Source: JAZDFC01 sp043808235
GTDB lineage: Bacteria; Bacteroidota; Ignavibacteria; Ignavibacteriales; Melioribacteraceae
Direction: 5' to 3'
Assembly (NCBI GenBank): GCA_043808235.1
Contig: JAZDFC010000021.1
Location: 1 to 64,000, forward strand
Length of the DNA: 64,000 nucleotides
Shown: piece after piece, positions 36,422 to 45,661 of the stretch
Position numbering within the stretch: the first letter of the stretch is position 1
How the letters are laid out: each line of letters begins with the position of its first letter
The notes under the pieces: model-generated
What the model saw: the letters and a program-made list of their open reading frames with translations, nothing else
What the model was told of the DNA's origin: nothing
The model's database searches: none
Translations under genes and position numbers: made by a program

Positions 36422-39010
36422 TTATTGAATTGTAATCTTTGTAGTCTTCAAATCTTTTGTGTCGGAACTTGTTCCGTAAAAAACTTCGTACTCGCCTGCG
36501 GAAACTGTCATTTCACCGCTCGCCCTATCGAAAAATTCGAACGATGAATAAAGCAGATTGATAACGGATTGGGCGGTTTTACCTGCAGCAACAGTCAATC
36601 TCTGAAATCCTTTTAAAGTCTTTCTCGGTCCGTCGGCATCGTTTACCTTTCGCACATATACTTGCACGATTTCTGTTCCATCTCGTTTACCGGTATTTGA
36701 TACCGGGATAGTAAGTTCAACCGATTCGTTTTCATTTATCGAAGTTGTGCTCAACTTTGCATCGCCAATTGAGAATGTAGTATAACTCAATCCAAAACCA
36801 AACGGGAATAACGGATCGGACATGTAACGGTAAGTGCGTCCTTTCATCGAGTAATCTTCGAAATCACCAAGCTGTTGTATATTCTTATAGAAAGTAATTG
36901 GAAGTTTACCGGACGGATTATAATCTCCGAACAATACATCGGCAACGGCTTGTCCACCGGATTCACCGCCATACCATGCTTGAAGAATGGCATCGCAGCT
37001 TTCTGTTTCCGGAACCAATCCCATAGCCGATCCGGAACAATTAACGAAAATTATTTTCTTCCCTGCATTTTTAAGTTCTTTAATGCATTCGCGCTGTATT
37101 TTGGGTAGTTCAATATCTGTGCGGTCGCCACCCTTGAAACCGGGCAATTCGACTGGCATTTGTTCACCTTCTAATTGAGAAGAAATACCGCCTGCAAAAA
37201 TCACAACATCAACATCTTTAAGTTTTTCTAAAAGTTTATCGAACTTTACAGGTAATTCCTCTCCGAGATTAAAATTAAGACTTGCAGGCCAGTTACCTAT
37301 TTGCCTGAAGTTAGATTCAATTTTATATTCCTTTCCTATTTCAACTTTTAATGGAATGCGAAGTGTACGTGGTCCAAATCTCACCGGTTTATAAAGCGTA
37401 TCGCCGTTTACAAGAACTTCGAAACGTCCTCTCGGTTCAATTTTAAATACAATCTCTCCCGACCATGAAGGTTTATATATAGTTTCGTATTTGCCGGAGA
37501 AATCCTGGAGATTAACACCCGGGGCAAATTCATGCTGTCCATCGGTTGTTAATTGTATTGGATCGGTGATCTGCACTACGGATGCAGCCTCTCCCTTCAA
37601 TTCCCTGTTATTCCAATATGTGGCTTTGATCCCTGCTTTACCGTCAATTGAGCATTCACCGATCAATGATTCAATATAAACTTGTTCAACCAGGTCGCAT
37701 GCTTTATCAAACACAATCTTATCTTCGGAAACTTTGCTTTTGATGCCGTCAAATATGGTAATAGTATTAAAAGGCGTACCATTGTAATTACCCCACATCA
37801 TCCGTTTGTCATTGGCATTTGGACCAATAACAGCAATCTTATTAACAGATTTGGATAAAGGTAAAGCATTGTTTTTATTCTGAAGAAGAGTCATTGTTTC
37901 CCTTGACATATCTAAAGCTAATTTTTTATGTTCATCGTTATTAAGCACAGACGCTGGAATCTTTGTCCATGGAACCAATGCATCATCATCCATCTCTCCC
38001 AAATCGAATCGGCCAACTAAAACACGCATTAAATTTTTATCTATATCGGATTCATAAAGCAAACCCTTTTCAACAGCTTCGGGAATTTGTTTGAATGAAG
38101 GTCCAGCGCATTCCACATCTGTTCCAGCAAGAACTCCTTTAACGGCTGCGTGAATTTGATCGGAGGAAACTTTGTGACTGTTATAGAAATCGGAAATTGC
38201 ACCGCAGTCTGAAACCACGAGATATTTAAAACCCCATTCATCTCGTAAAATCCGTTGTAAAAGCTGAGTGCTTCCGCAGCAGGGTTCATCATCCAAACGT
38301 TGATACGCACACATTACCTCGCGAACGCCTGCTTGCTGCACCAATGTTTTGAATGCAGGAAGATAGGTTTCTCTCAAATCGCGCGGATCTAAATTGTTTA
38401 CATTGAGTGTATGCCGGCTCCATTCCGGACCAGAGTGAACAGCATAATGCTTCGCGCAAGCTAAAAGTTTTTTATACCTTGAGTCGGAGGGTCCCTGCAA
38501 TCCTTCTACCACGGAAATGCCCATGCGCGATGTCAGGTATGGGTCTTCACCGTAAGTTTCTTGTCCGCGACCCCACCGTGGATCGCGAAAAATATTAATA
38601 TTGGGAGTCCAAACAGAAAGACTTTGGAAACGACGATTTTCTAAACCTCTTTTTTGCGATTGATTATATTTAGCCCGCGCTTCATCAGAGACAGCGCTGA
38701 ATATTTTGAAAACTAATTGATCATCAAAAGAAGCCGCCATTCCTATCGGTTGAGGAAAAACAGTTACACTATCATTATTTGCATAGCCGTGCAACGCTTC
38801 GCTCCACCAGTTGAATTTTTTTATTCCCAGACGCGGGATGGCATCCGACTCATCACACATCAATGTTGCTTTTTCAGTCAATGTTAAACGCGAAATCAAA
38901 TCTTTAGCTCTTTCTTCCGAACTTAAATTTGGATTTTGATAAGGCAGCGATTGTGCCAATAAACTCAACGAGAAAAGAAAGCATGCAATAAATAGAAATA
39001 CTTTTTTCAT
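36422..39010 (-). CDS. GH3 beta-xylosidase/beta-glucosidase with PA14 insertion
   Basis: 862 residues with a signal peptide (ending LLAQS). The N-terminal GH3 barrel contains KHYAVHSGPEWSRHTLN and the nucleophile Asp in LVVSDCGAISDFYNSHK. The second domain has the conserved EGEQMPVELPGFKGGDR and GGESGGQAVADVLFGDYNPS segments, and the C-terminus is a fibronectin-III-like domain. A PA14 domain is inserted in the second domain (about 450-590, KATYWNNRELKGEAA, VLVNGDTLYKPVRFG), as in many plant-polysaccharide GH3 enzymes. The WSRHTLN and SDCGAI details and the neighbours favour xylan 1,4-beta-xylosidase. GGAG precedes the ATG. Confidence 0.9.
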   Translation of the reverse strand: MKKVFLFIACFLFSLSLLAQSLPYQNPNLSSEERAKDLISRLTLTEKATLMCDESDAIPRLGIKKFNWWSEALHGYANNDSVTVFPQPIGMAASFDDQLVFKIFSAVSDEARAKYNQSQKRGLENRRFQSLSVWTPNINIFRDPRWGRGQETYGEDPYLTSRMGISVVEGLQGPSDSRYKKLLACAKHYAVHSGPEWSRHTLNVNNLDPRDLRETYLPAFKTLVQQAGVREVMCAYQRLDDEPCCGSTQLLQRILRDEWGFKYLVVSDCGAISDFYNSHKVSSDQIHAAVKGVLAGTDVECAGPSFKQIPEAVEKGLLYESDIDKNLMRVLVGRFDLGEMDDDALVPWTKIPASVLNNDEHKKLALDMSRETMTLLQNKNNALPLSKSVNKIAVIGPNANDKRMMWGNYNGTPFNTITIFDGIKSKVSEDKIVFDKACDLVEQVYIESLIGECSIDGKAGIKATYWNNRELKGEAASVVQITDPIQLTTDGQHEFAPGVNLQDFSGKYETIYKPSWSGEIVFKIEPRGRFEVLVNGDTLYKPVRFGPRTLRIPLKVEIGKEYKIESNFRQIGNWPASLNFNLGEELPVKFDKLLEKLKDVDVVIFAGGISSQLEGEQMPVELPGFKGGDRTDIELPKIQRECIKELKNAGKKIIFVNCSGSAMGLVPETESCDAILQAWYGGESGGQAVADVLFGDYNPSGKLPITFYKNIQQLGDFEDYSMKGRTYRYMSDPLFPFGFGLSYTTFSIGDAKLSTTSINENESVELTIPVSNTGKRDGTEIVQVYVRKVNDADGPRKTLKGFQRLTVAAGKTAQSVINLLYSSFEFFDRASGEMTVSAGEYEVFYGTSSDTKDLKTTKITIQ

Positions 39011-39129
39011 ATCATCTCCAGTTTAGGATAATTTGAATCTTTTTATTTTGACAAAGTCTTTATAACAAATCCGCCATATGAATTCATTGATATATTTAGT
39101 GGTTTTGAAAATGAAATATCCTTGGTTAA

Positions 39130-41055
39130 TTATTTAAACAACAATGGTGCTATTTTATATAGGTTATTTCTCCAAACCGGCCAGGTATGACCACCGGGAT
39201 ATTCGCTATAAACATACTTAATCTTCATCTCATCAAATTTGGAAAGCATGTGCTGGCAATTATTGTAAGCTATATCTTCTTTACCGCCCATCGCAATCCA
39301 GAACAGTTTAAAATTGTTGTTAAGCGAGTCAACATTCTTTTTCATGAATTCAAATTGCGTATCGGCAAGGTCCCTCTGCATCGGTTGTATCCATCCGGAG
39401 CTGAAAACTCCAAGGTATGAAAACATGTTCGAGTTATTTACTCCGACATAGAGAGTTTGGATTCCCCCCATTGATAAACCGGCAAGCGCTCGATTCTTTG
39501 CATCGGTTTCCGCGCGGTAATTATTTTCCACAAACGGGATGATGCAATTTTTCAACTCGGCTTCAAATATTTTTAATGTCCTTTCACCAAAGCCTGCGAA
39601 ATCGGTATTAGTATTTCCATCCGGCATTACAACGAGCATCGGTTTTGCTTTTTTATCTGCGATCAGGTTGTCAAGAATTAAATCCGTTTTACCCTGAGTC
39701 GCCCAGCCTCTTTCATCTTCTCCACCGCCGTGTAATATGTACAATACAGGATATTTTTCATTTATATTTTCATCATAACCCGGCGGAGTGTAAATTAATA
39801 ATTGCCTCCATTTATTAAACACTATTGAATAATAACGTTTGATTCTTATTTCTCCGTGTGGGACATCTTTTAAGGCATAATAGTTTGTTCCTTTTATCGG
39901 AATTTCAATACCGCTTGCCATTCTGCCCATCCCATAAAATGTTTCGCTCGCAGGATCGGCGACTGCAACCCCGTCCATTATTAATGAGTAATAATGAAAG
40001 CCTTCGCTCAAAGTATCGGTTGTTATTTCCCAAAATCCTTCAGCGTCTTTTACCAAATCATATTTTCTTCCCAAATCGATTTGCACTGTTTTGGCATCGG
40101 GAGCTTTGATACGGAATTTCACACTATTGTCCGGCATTATCTGCGGATATTTCGCACCGCGTACATTTGTCTGTGCCGGAGTACCAAGCAAGGTATATTG
40201 TGCAAACTTTGAAACATCGACCGGTTTGAAAATTAGCTGCGAGAACATGTACAACGAATTTTTCCAGACTTTAAAATCGTGCACGCCCGGTTCAATATAA
40301 TAAATGTGCGGAACATAATTGGCTTGCAGGTATTCGTGCGTTCGCTGGCTGAATGTGATTAATCCGTCTGCATCACCGCAGGAAATCCACAACAGTTTCA
40401 GTTTCTTTTTTGCTTCTTCGGGTTCAGGTATGAGTTGTTCGGGAGCTTTTGTATTTGGTGCAGATGAAAATCCGCCAACCCACGCGAATGTATCGAGATT
40501 GCCCAAACCGAAATTTAATGATTGACCGCCTCCCATTGATAATCCCGCGATAGCACGGTGTTCTTTATCGGAATAAACAGGGTAAGTTTTTTCAATAAAT
40601 GGAATCAAATCATCAAGCAAATCTTTTTCGAACGTTGCGAATGCTTCAACTTTCTCTTTATCAAAAATATTTCCAACCGCACGATCATCTTTCGTTGCTC
40701 TGCCATTGGGCATTACAACTATCATCGGTTCAATTTTATTTTCGGCGTAAAGATTATCGAATATTACTTGAGGCTGTCCGCCGTTTAGCCATTCCTTTTC
40801 GTCGCCACCAATTCCATGAAGAAGATAGAGCACCGGATATTTTTTATCAGTAGAAAATCCCGGCGGGGTGTAAATCATCGCTTTGCGTTTTGTGCCAACC
40901 GTCAGTGATTCGTAATAAACCGAATCAATTTCTCCGTGCGGGATATCGGCACGCAAACTGTCGAAGCCGGCAGGGGCATGGGTAATAATGTTTTGGGAAT
41001 TCACAACCAATGTGAATAGAAAAAGAAGAGAGATTAAATAAAATATCCGTTTCAT
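39130..41055 (-). CDS. Double carbohydrate esterase: CE1 - CBM48-like - CE1
   Basis: 641 residues with a signal peptide. Two esterase-D/CE1 alpha/beta-hydrolase domains flank a CBM48-like E-set domain. Domain 1 (about 25-280) has the nucleophile elbow GLSMGGGQS, the acidic residue in SCGDADGLI and the His in PGVHDFKVW. The linker domain (about 295-380) reads DNSVKFRIKAPDAKTVQIDL. Domain 2 (about 395-641) has GLSMGGIQT, MGGKEDIAYN and PGGHTWPVW. Both catalytic triads appear complete. CBM48-CE1 is a known feruloyl/acetyl-xylan esterase layout; the extra N-terminal CE1 is the unusual part. It may remove ferulate and acetyl groups from xylan, possibly one per domain (inference). Confidence 0.88.
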   Translation of the reverse strand: MKRIFYLISLLFLFTLVVNSQNIITHAPAGFDSLRADIPHGEIDSVYYESLTVGTKRKAMIYTPPGFSTDKKYPVLYLLHGIGGDEKEWLNGGQPQVIFDNLYAENKIEPMIVVMPNGRATKDDRAVGNIFDKEKVEAFATFEKDLLDDLIPFIEKTYPVYSDKEHRAIAGLSMGGGQSLNFGLGNLDTFAWVGGFSSAPNTKAPEQLIPEPEEAKKKLKLLWISCGDADGLITFSQRTHEYLQANYVPHIYYIEPGVHDFKVWKNSLYMFSQLIFKPVDVSKFAQYTLLGTPAQTNVRGAKYPQIMPDNSVKFRIKAPDAKTVQIDLGRKYDLVKDAEGFWEITTDTLSEGFHYYSLIMDGVAVADPASETFYGMGRMASGIEIPIKGTNYYALKDVPHGEIRIKRYYSIVFNKWRQLLIYTPPGYDENINEKYPVLYILHGGGEDERGWATQGKTDLILDNLIADKKAKPMLVVMPDGNTNTDFAGFGERTLKIFEAELKNCIIPFVENNYRAETDAKNRALAGLSMGGIQTLYVGVNNSNMFSYLGVFSSGWIQPMQRDLADTQFEFMKKNVDSLNNNFKLFWIAMGGKEDIAYNNCQHMLSKFDEMKIKYVYSEYPGGHTWPVWRNNLYKIAPLLFK

Positions 41056-41100
41056 TACTAATCCAGAATTTATCTTTGAATTGAAATTTAGTTTGTTATT

Positions 41101-43038
41101 TTAATACTTTATCGGGAACCATACTTTCATTTTTCCAACTCCACGGTTAGACCAAATATAATAAGGGACGAGCATAAATTCTTTGTTATCAATTTGGCTT
41201 TTGAGAGTGATAACCTTGTCTGATAATATGTTTTCCACTTCAACCGTTAGTTTCAAATCGTCGGGAATGGATGTGTCAGCAATATCTTTATTGTCTATTT
41301 CTTCAGCGCAATAAACAATCGGTCCGTATTCAAACGCAACTTTGTTGCTGTCGTCTTTTACTTTTTCATTAGCTATTACTTTGTGAACAGACATTGGCAA
41401 TATCAATTCTACTTTATCTCCTTTAGTCCATTTCTTTGTTATCTCTGCATATCCATTTTTACGTAGAACTCTTTCTTCTTTCCCATTAACTAACAATGAA
41501 GCCTCATCATAACTGCGGTCCAAATAGGAATACAAGTCACCGGGGACAACTTTGTTTTGAGCCCAACCGGGAATACGAAGTTTTAAAGTGAATGTCTTTT
41601 CTGTTTCCGGATTAATGGAAATATGAATCCTTCCATTCCATGGATATTCTGTTTGTTGAGTTACCTCAATTCTCTCGCCGTTAATTAATACTTGTGCGGT
41701 ATCCGCGATAAATAAATTTACAAAAAGGCTGTCTTTATCAACCGAATATATTAATCCCGGAATGGAAGGAAGAAATCTAATCAAGTTAGTGGGGCAGCAC
41801 GAGCAATCGAACCATGGTTGCCGTGTACAAGCGCCCATGTTAAATTCATATTTACCGTCGGATTCAGTTGGATTAGGGTAAAAGAAATTTTTCCCGTCCA
41901 ATGAAATCCCCGATATCAATCCGTTGTATAATGTCCGTTCGATGATATCATAATATTTTGAATTTCCGGTTAGCAGAAACAAGCGATGATTCCAATATAC
42001 ACTTCCGATTGCGGCGCATGTTTCGTTGTACGCAGTAAGATTCGGCAGTTCGTAACTATCACCGAAGGCTTCTCCCTCGTGCCTGGCACCCAAACCGCCT
42101 GTGATATACATTTTTTTGTTTACAATATTTTCCCAAATTCTATTTACTGCATTAAGGTATTCCGGGTCATTGTACATTACGGCAACGTCAGTCATCGCGG
42201 CATACATATATTCCGCTCTTACTGCATGTCCAACTGCTTCGATTTGTTTTATTACCGGAAGATGATCCTGGTTATATTCACCATATAGATTATGAGAAGT
42301 GGAATCGCCTCTTGCATCGAGTAAAAATTTTGCAAGCTCGAGATATTTGGGATTGTGAGTAATGCGATAAAGTTTTACTAATCCCGTTTCGACAATCTGG
42401 TGTCCCGGAGGCGCATGCAATTTATTCGGTCCAAAATTATCTACGAGTAGATCTGCATTCTTAAGAGCGATGTCCAAAAAGTTTTTCTTTCCCGTAACCC
42501 AATAATGCGCGGCAGCCGCTTCGAACAAGTGTCCGCTGTTATAAAGTTCGTGACTACTGATTTCATTTTCCCATCTGTTTTTAGAGGGCTTTACCCACCA
42601 TGCCGGCGGTTTTTCTCTATCGATTGTAAACCATGTTGTGACATATCCGTCGGGTTCTTGCCCAACTTTTATAATGGCAATAATGGAATCGATATAAGCT
42701 TCTAAACCTGGATTGGATTTACTTACTAATGAATAAGATGCTCCTTCAATAATCTTATATATATCGGTATCGTCGAAAGGCATTTTACCTTTGTACGGTT
42801 CGTTAATCTTCCCGCCCGCAGCTAAAAAATTTTGCATCCGTCCTTCTGTGTCGCATTTATCAAATGCGTAATAAATGGTTGTATCCTGGACTAATTTAAT
42901 TTTCGGCAGCCAAAAATTATCACAAATAACAACGTCTTTAATGCTGACTGCTGTTATCGGATAGTCATAATATTTTGAACTCTCTTGAGCATTTAAAAGT
43001 ATCGTTAGAATTAGTAAAAAAAACATTGTTCGTTTCAT
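41101..43038 (-). CDS. GH127 beta-L-arabinofuranosidase (DUF1680 family)
   Basis: 645 residues with a signal peptide (ending LLNAQ). The (alpha/alpha)6 barrel carries the family's zinc-thiolate centre: Glu and Cys in AYNETCAAIGS and the cysteine pair in WFDCSCCPTNLIRF. In HypBA1 the equivalents are E338, C340, C417 and C418, with C417 as nucleophile. The second half is a beta-sandwich domain. Known members cleave beta-L-arabinofuranosides such as the ends of hydroxyproline-linked arabino-oligosaccharides. Its presence with GH51 and GH43 gives both alpha- and beta-arabinofuranosidase activity to the locus. It ends 46 bp before the double esterase gene. Confidence 0.9.
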   Translation of the reverse strand: MKRTMFFLLILTILLNAQESSKYYDYPITAVSIKDVVICDNFWLPKIKLVQDTTIYYAFDKCDTEGRMQNFLAAGGKINEPYKGKMPFDDTDIYKIIEGASYSLVSKSNPGLEAYIDSIIAIIKVGQEPDGYVTTWFTIDREKPPAWWVKPSKNRWENEISSHELYNSGHLFEAAAAHYWVTGKKNFLDIALKNADLLVDNFGPNKLHAPPGHQIVETGLVKLYRITHNPKYLELAKFLLDARGDSTSHNLYGEYNQDHLPVIKQIEAVGHAVRAEYMYAAMTDVAVMYNDPEYLNAVNRIWENIVNKKMYITGGLGARHEGEAFGDSYELPNLTAYNETCAAIGSVYWNHRLFLLTGNSKYYDIIERTLYNGLISGISLDGKNFFYPNPTESDGKYEFNMGACTRQPWFDCSCCPTNLIRFLPSIPGLIYSVDKDSLFVNLFIADTAQVLINGERIEVTQQTEYPWNGRIHISINPETEKTFTLKLRIPGWAQNKVVPGDLYSYLDRSYDEASLLVNGKEERVLRKNGYAEITKKWTKGDKVELILPMSVHKVIANEKVKDDSNKVAFEYGPIVYCAEEIDNKDIADTSIPDDLKLTVEVENILSDKVITLKSQIDNKEFMLVPYYIWSNRGVGKMKVWFPIKY

Positions 43039-43115
43039 AAATGAAAATCTCAGTAATATTATTAAGTTTTATAATATTGTAACTAATTTTTCATGTAAAA
43101 TAGTAACATTCATTA

Positions 43116-43153
43116 AAAAAATGCCTGCTCTTACAACCGGGCAGGCATTTTTT
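43116..43153 (-). terminator. Rho-independent terminator
   Basis: ATGCCTGC pairs with GCAGGCAT, extended by a C-G pair and flanked by an A-run on one side and a T-run on the other, so it can work in both directions. On the minus strand it lies about 160 bp after the LamG-T9SS stop and before the GH127 gene, and so splits the long minus-strand locus into separate transcripts. Confidence 0.82.
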
Positions 43154-43316
43154 GTATAAGGGGATACAGCGTTCAATTTCCTTACTCAATTTTGCTAAAA
43201 AGAGTTACCCATCGCAGATGCAATAGTCAAAAACTTCATACGATTTCCAATTACTATCTGACCAAATTCAATTAATAATTATTTAACACCAATTATTTTT
43301 TACAATAACAACCAAA

Positions 43317-44345
43317 TTATTTTAGCAGCATTAATTTTTTAACACAAGAAAAATCTCCAGCTTTTAGCGAATAGAAATAAATGCCAGATGTTAGATTCGA
43401 TGCATCGAATTCAACTTTATTATATCCTGCATTTAATTCTTGATTAATCAATTCGGCAACTTCTCTTCCCAAAACATCATAAACTACGAGTTTAACATTA
43501 CTACTTTTAGGTACTGCAAACTCAATAGTTGTAGTTGGGTTAAATGGATTGGGATAGTTTTGTGATAAAACATAATCTTTGGGAATCGTTGTATTCTCAT
43601 CTTCAACACCGGTAGTAGCTCCTTTGTTAAATAGGAAAAGAACTTCATCAGCAGACAGAGCTTTATTAAAAATATTAAATTCTTGTATTTCGCCTTTCCA
43701 GGTTGCGTCACCGTCATATGTGCTTTTAGCCAGATACGCAAAAGCCGTACTTATTCCTGAAATAAAATTTGTTGCAGACAAAGGTGTGGATTGCTGTAAC
43801 TGCCCATCTATATATAAGGTAATATCGGTAAGATTTAATGTGCTTACCATGTGGTGAAGTTCTCCATCGTCTAATTCCGGTCCATCCGCACCTGTTTCAC
43901 CTGACCATGGACTTGTTTCAACGCCGATTGATATTGCTGCACGACTTTTATCATCCCCTCTCGCAGGTGTCATAAAATAGTAATTTATTCCGAGTGTACT
44001 TTTTGTATCGCCAAAAGAAACCAGCATAAAATAGTTGGTATTAGCCTCCGCTAGCGAAGCGAACCATACTTCTATGGTAATTTCATCGTAATTGTCTATT
44101 CCGATGACATCTGCAGGCAGTGCTATCCAGGAGCTGTCATTCACAGTGAAGAGTGAGCCATCCGCAACAGTTGCATTTCCCATTAACGTACCGTTGGCAC
44201 TGCCGACAACATCATTTGCGGTTCCGTTATTGAATGTCCACGAGTGAGTTAAATTTTCCGTGCCGGGATCAATCTGGGCATTTATGCTCGTAATGAAAGA
44301 CAGTATTAGAGAAAAAAACAGAAAATAGTTTAGCTTCTTACACAT
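43317..44345 (-). CDS. LamG (concanavalin-like) protein with T9SS sorting domain
   Basis: 342 residues. A signal peptide (ending SINAQ) leads into one LamG/laminin-G-like domain (about 30-240; THSWTFNNGTANDVVGSANG, VWFASLAEANTNYFML, TLYIDGQLQQSTPLS, GEIQEFNIFNKALSADEV). A type IX sorting domain (LSQNYPNPFNPTTTIEF ... KKLMLLK) follows. It has no catalytic domain, so it is probably a surface glycan-binding protein. It lies between xylR and the enzyme genes, with its own upstream inverted repeat (44449-44471) and downstream terminator. These suggest a separately controlled, perhaps highly expressed, transcript. It could play the capture role that SusD-like proteins play in other Bacteroidota (inference). 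Confidence 0.85.
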   Translation of the reverse strand: MCKKLNYFLFFSLILSFITSINAQIDPGTENLTHSWTFNNGTANDVVGSANGTLMGNATVADGSLFTVNDSSWIALPADVIGIDNYDEITIEVWFASLAEANTNYFMLVSFGDTKSTLGINYYFMTPARGDDKSRAAISIGVETSPWSGETGADGPELDDGELHHMVSTLNLTDITLYIDGQLQQSTPLSATNFISGISTAFAYLAKSTYDGDATWKGEIQEFNIFNKALSADEVLFLFNKGATTGVEDENTTIPKDYVLSQNYPNPFNPTTTIEFAVPKSSNVKLVVYDVLGREVAELINQELNAGYNKVEFDASNLTSGIYFYSLKAGDFSCVKKLMLLK

Positions 44346-44448
44346 GTTGTTTCTCCTATATGTTAATAAAATAAATTAGCACAACAATGAAGAGTACTTT
44401 GATTAAAACAGAAAACCGCCTACTGAATAATAAAACCGAGGGAGGCAA

Positions 44449-44471
44449 AATAGTAGCCACTTTTTACTATT
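44449..44471. promoter_or_regulatory. Inverted repeat AATAGTA-N9-TACTATT, candidate operator
   Basis: Perfect 7-bp arms are separated by nine bases, about 105 bp before the LamG-T9SS start and downstream of the xylR stop. The size fits a dimeric regulator site. XylR is the nearest regulator, but binding is not shown by sequence. A weak hairpin is the alternative. Confidence 0.35.
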
Positions 44472-44501
44472 AATTAACCATATAGCGCGATGAGCAAAAC
44501 T

Positions 44502-45641
44502 TTAATGTGGTTGATGAATTTTTCGAAATTCACGCAAGCCGAGGCCTTTTTCTTTTTTAAAGTAACGAGAAATATGTTCAACATCGGTAAAATTAAAAAG
44601 CGAGGTAATCTGAGAAACAGGCATGTCTGTTTCGATAAGCATTTGGGAAATCATTTCAACTCTTACCCTCCGAATTTCATTATAAATCGAACTGTGAATT
44701 GTTTTTCCGAATCGTTGTTCTAATGTACGTCGCCCGATACGGGTTGCTTTTACTATATCTTTAACCAGAATTTTATTTCTTGCATTCGCGCGGATAAATC
44801 GCAATGCCGCGGAAACATCAGCATCGTCGACTGCAAGTATATCAGATGATTGGCGTTGAATAATATTGGTCGGAGAAACAAGAATTTGCTGCCCGGTCAT
44901 TTTTTCCCCGGACATAAGCTCGCTCAATAACTGAGCGGAGTTGTAACCGGCTGACTCAACGTTTAAAGCTATGCTTGTTAACGGTGGATCGCCGATTTCG
45001 CAAATCATCGGGTCGTTATCAACACCAATAACAGCAACATCATCCGGCACTTTTATATTAATCATTTTGCATACTTCCAGTATGTGCTGTCCGCGGTCAT
45101 CGTTACACGCAAATATACCAATAGGTTTTGGCAGTGTTTTTATCCAATTACTTACATGCTGCTGCTCATTTTTCCAATCAATTTTCTTGACACTTTTAGG
45201 TTGAATATAATTATAAATTTTACAGCCAGCTTCTTTTATAAAGTAATCGAAATAACATCCCCTCTCATTCGACCAGTCAAAATTCTTAAAACCACAGAAA
45301 GCAAAATTTTGCAACCCTTTGCTTAGGAGGTGCTCGCTAGCCATCTTTGCTATTGCATTGGAATCAGTTTTTATAACTGCTAGATCCCTGGGATATTTAG
45401 AACAGTGAATAGCAAGGATAGTAGGAATTTTTAATTTCAGCAATTCTTTGGGAATCAAAGTATCGCGCATTATAATTCCGTCCGGTTTCCAGCTTGTCAA
45501 ATGGGGAATGGAAGATTTTAAATCTATTGGTTCTTTATAGAATGACCACGGACCGTTGAGCCTTGAGAACCGGGCAATACCCATGATCAGTTGTCTTCCA
45601 AAGGCGCGCGATGTTTCAACTAACAAAACAATTTTTTTCAT
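44502..45641 (-). CDS. xylR: XylR-family transcriptional regulator (LacI-type sensor + AraC HTH)
   Basis: 379 residues, cytoplasmic. Residues about 1-270 form a periplasmic-binding-protein-like ligand domain as in XylR (LVETSRAFGRQLIMGIARFS, FACNDDRGQHILEVC, DVAVIGVDNDPMICE). Residues 275-379 are an AraC-type double HTH (KDIVKATRIGRRTLEQRFGK, ISRYFKKEKGLGLREFR). E. coli XylR binds D-xylose and activates xylose genes. Here it sits 20 bp after araB on the same strand and inside the hemicellulase locus, so xylose, arabinose or an oligosaccharide may be the effector. It is the only sugar-responsive DNA-binding regulator seen in the window and is probably the local controller. Confidence 0.9.
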   Translation of the reverse strand: MKKIVLLVETSRAFGRQLIMGIARFSRLNGPWSFYKEPIDLKSSIPHLTSWKPDGIIMRDTLIPKELLKLKIPTILAIHCSKYPRDLAVIKTDSNAIAKMASEHLLSKGLQNFAFCGFKNFDWSNERGCYFDYFIKEAGCKIYNYIQPKSVKKIDWKNEQQHVSNWIKTLPKPIGIFACNDDRGQHILEVCKMINIKVPDDVAVIGVDNDPMICEIGDPPLTSIALNVESAGYNSAQLLSELMSGEKMTGQQILVSPTNIIQRQSSDILAVDDADVSAALRFIRANARNKILVKDIVKATRIGRRTLEQRFGKTIHSSIYNEIRRVRVEMISQMLIETDMPVSQITSLFNFTDVEHISRYFKKEKGLGLREFRKIHQPH

Positions 45642-45661
45642 ATCACAAACAAATAATGCAA

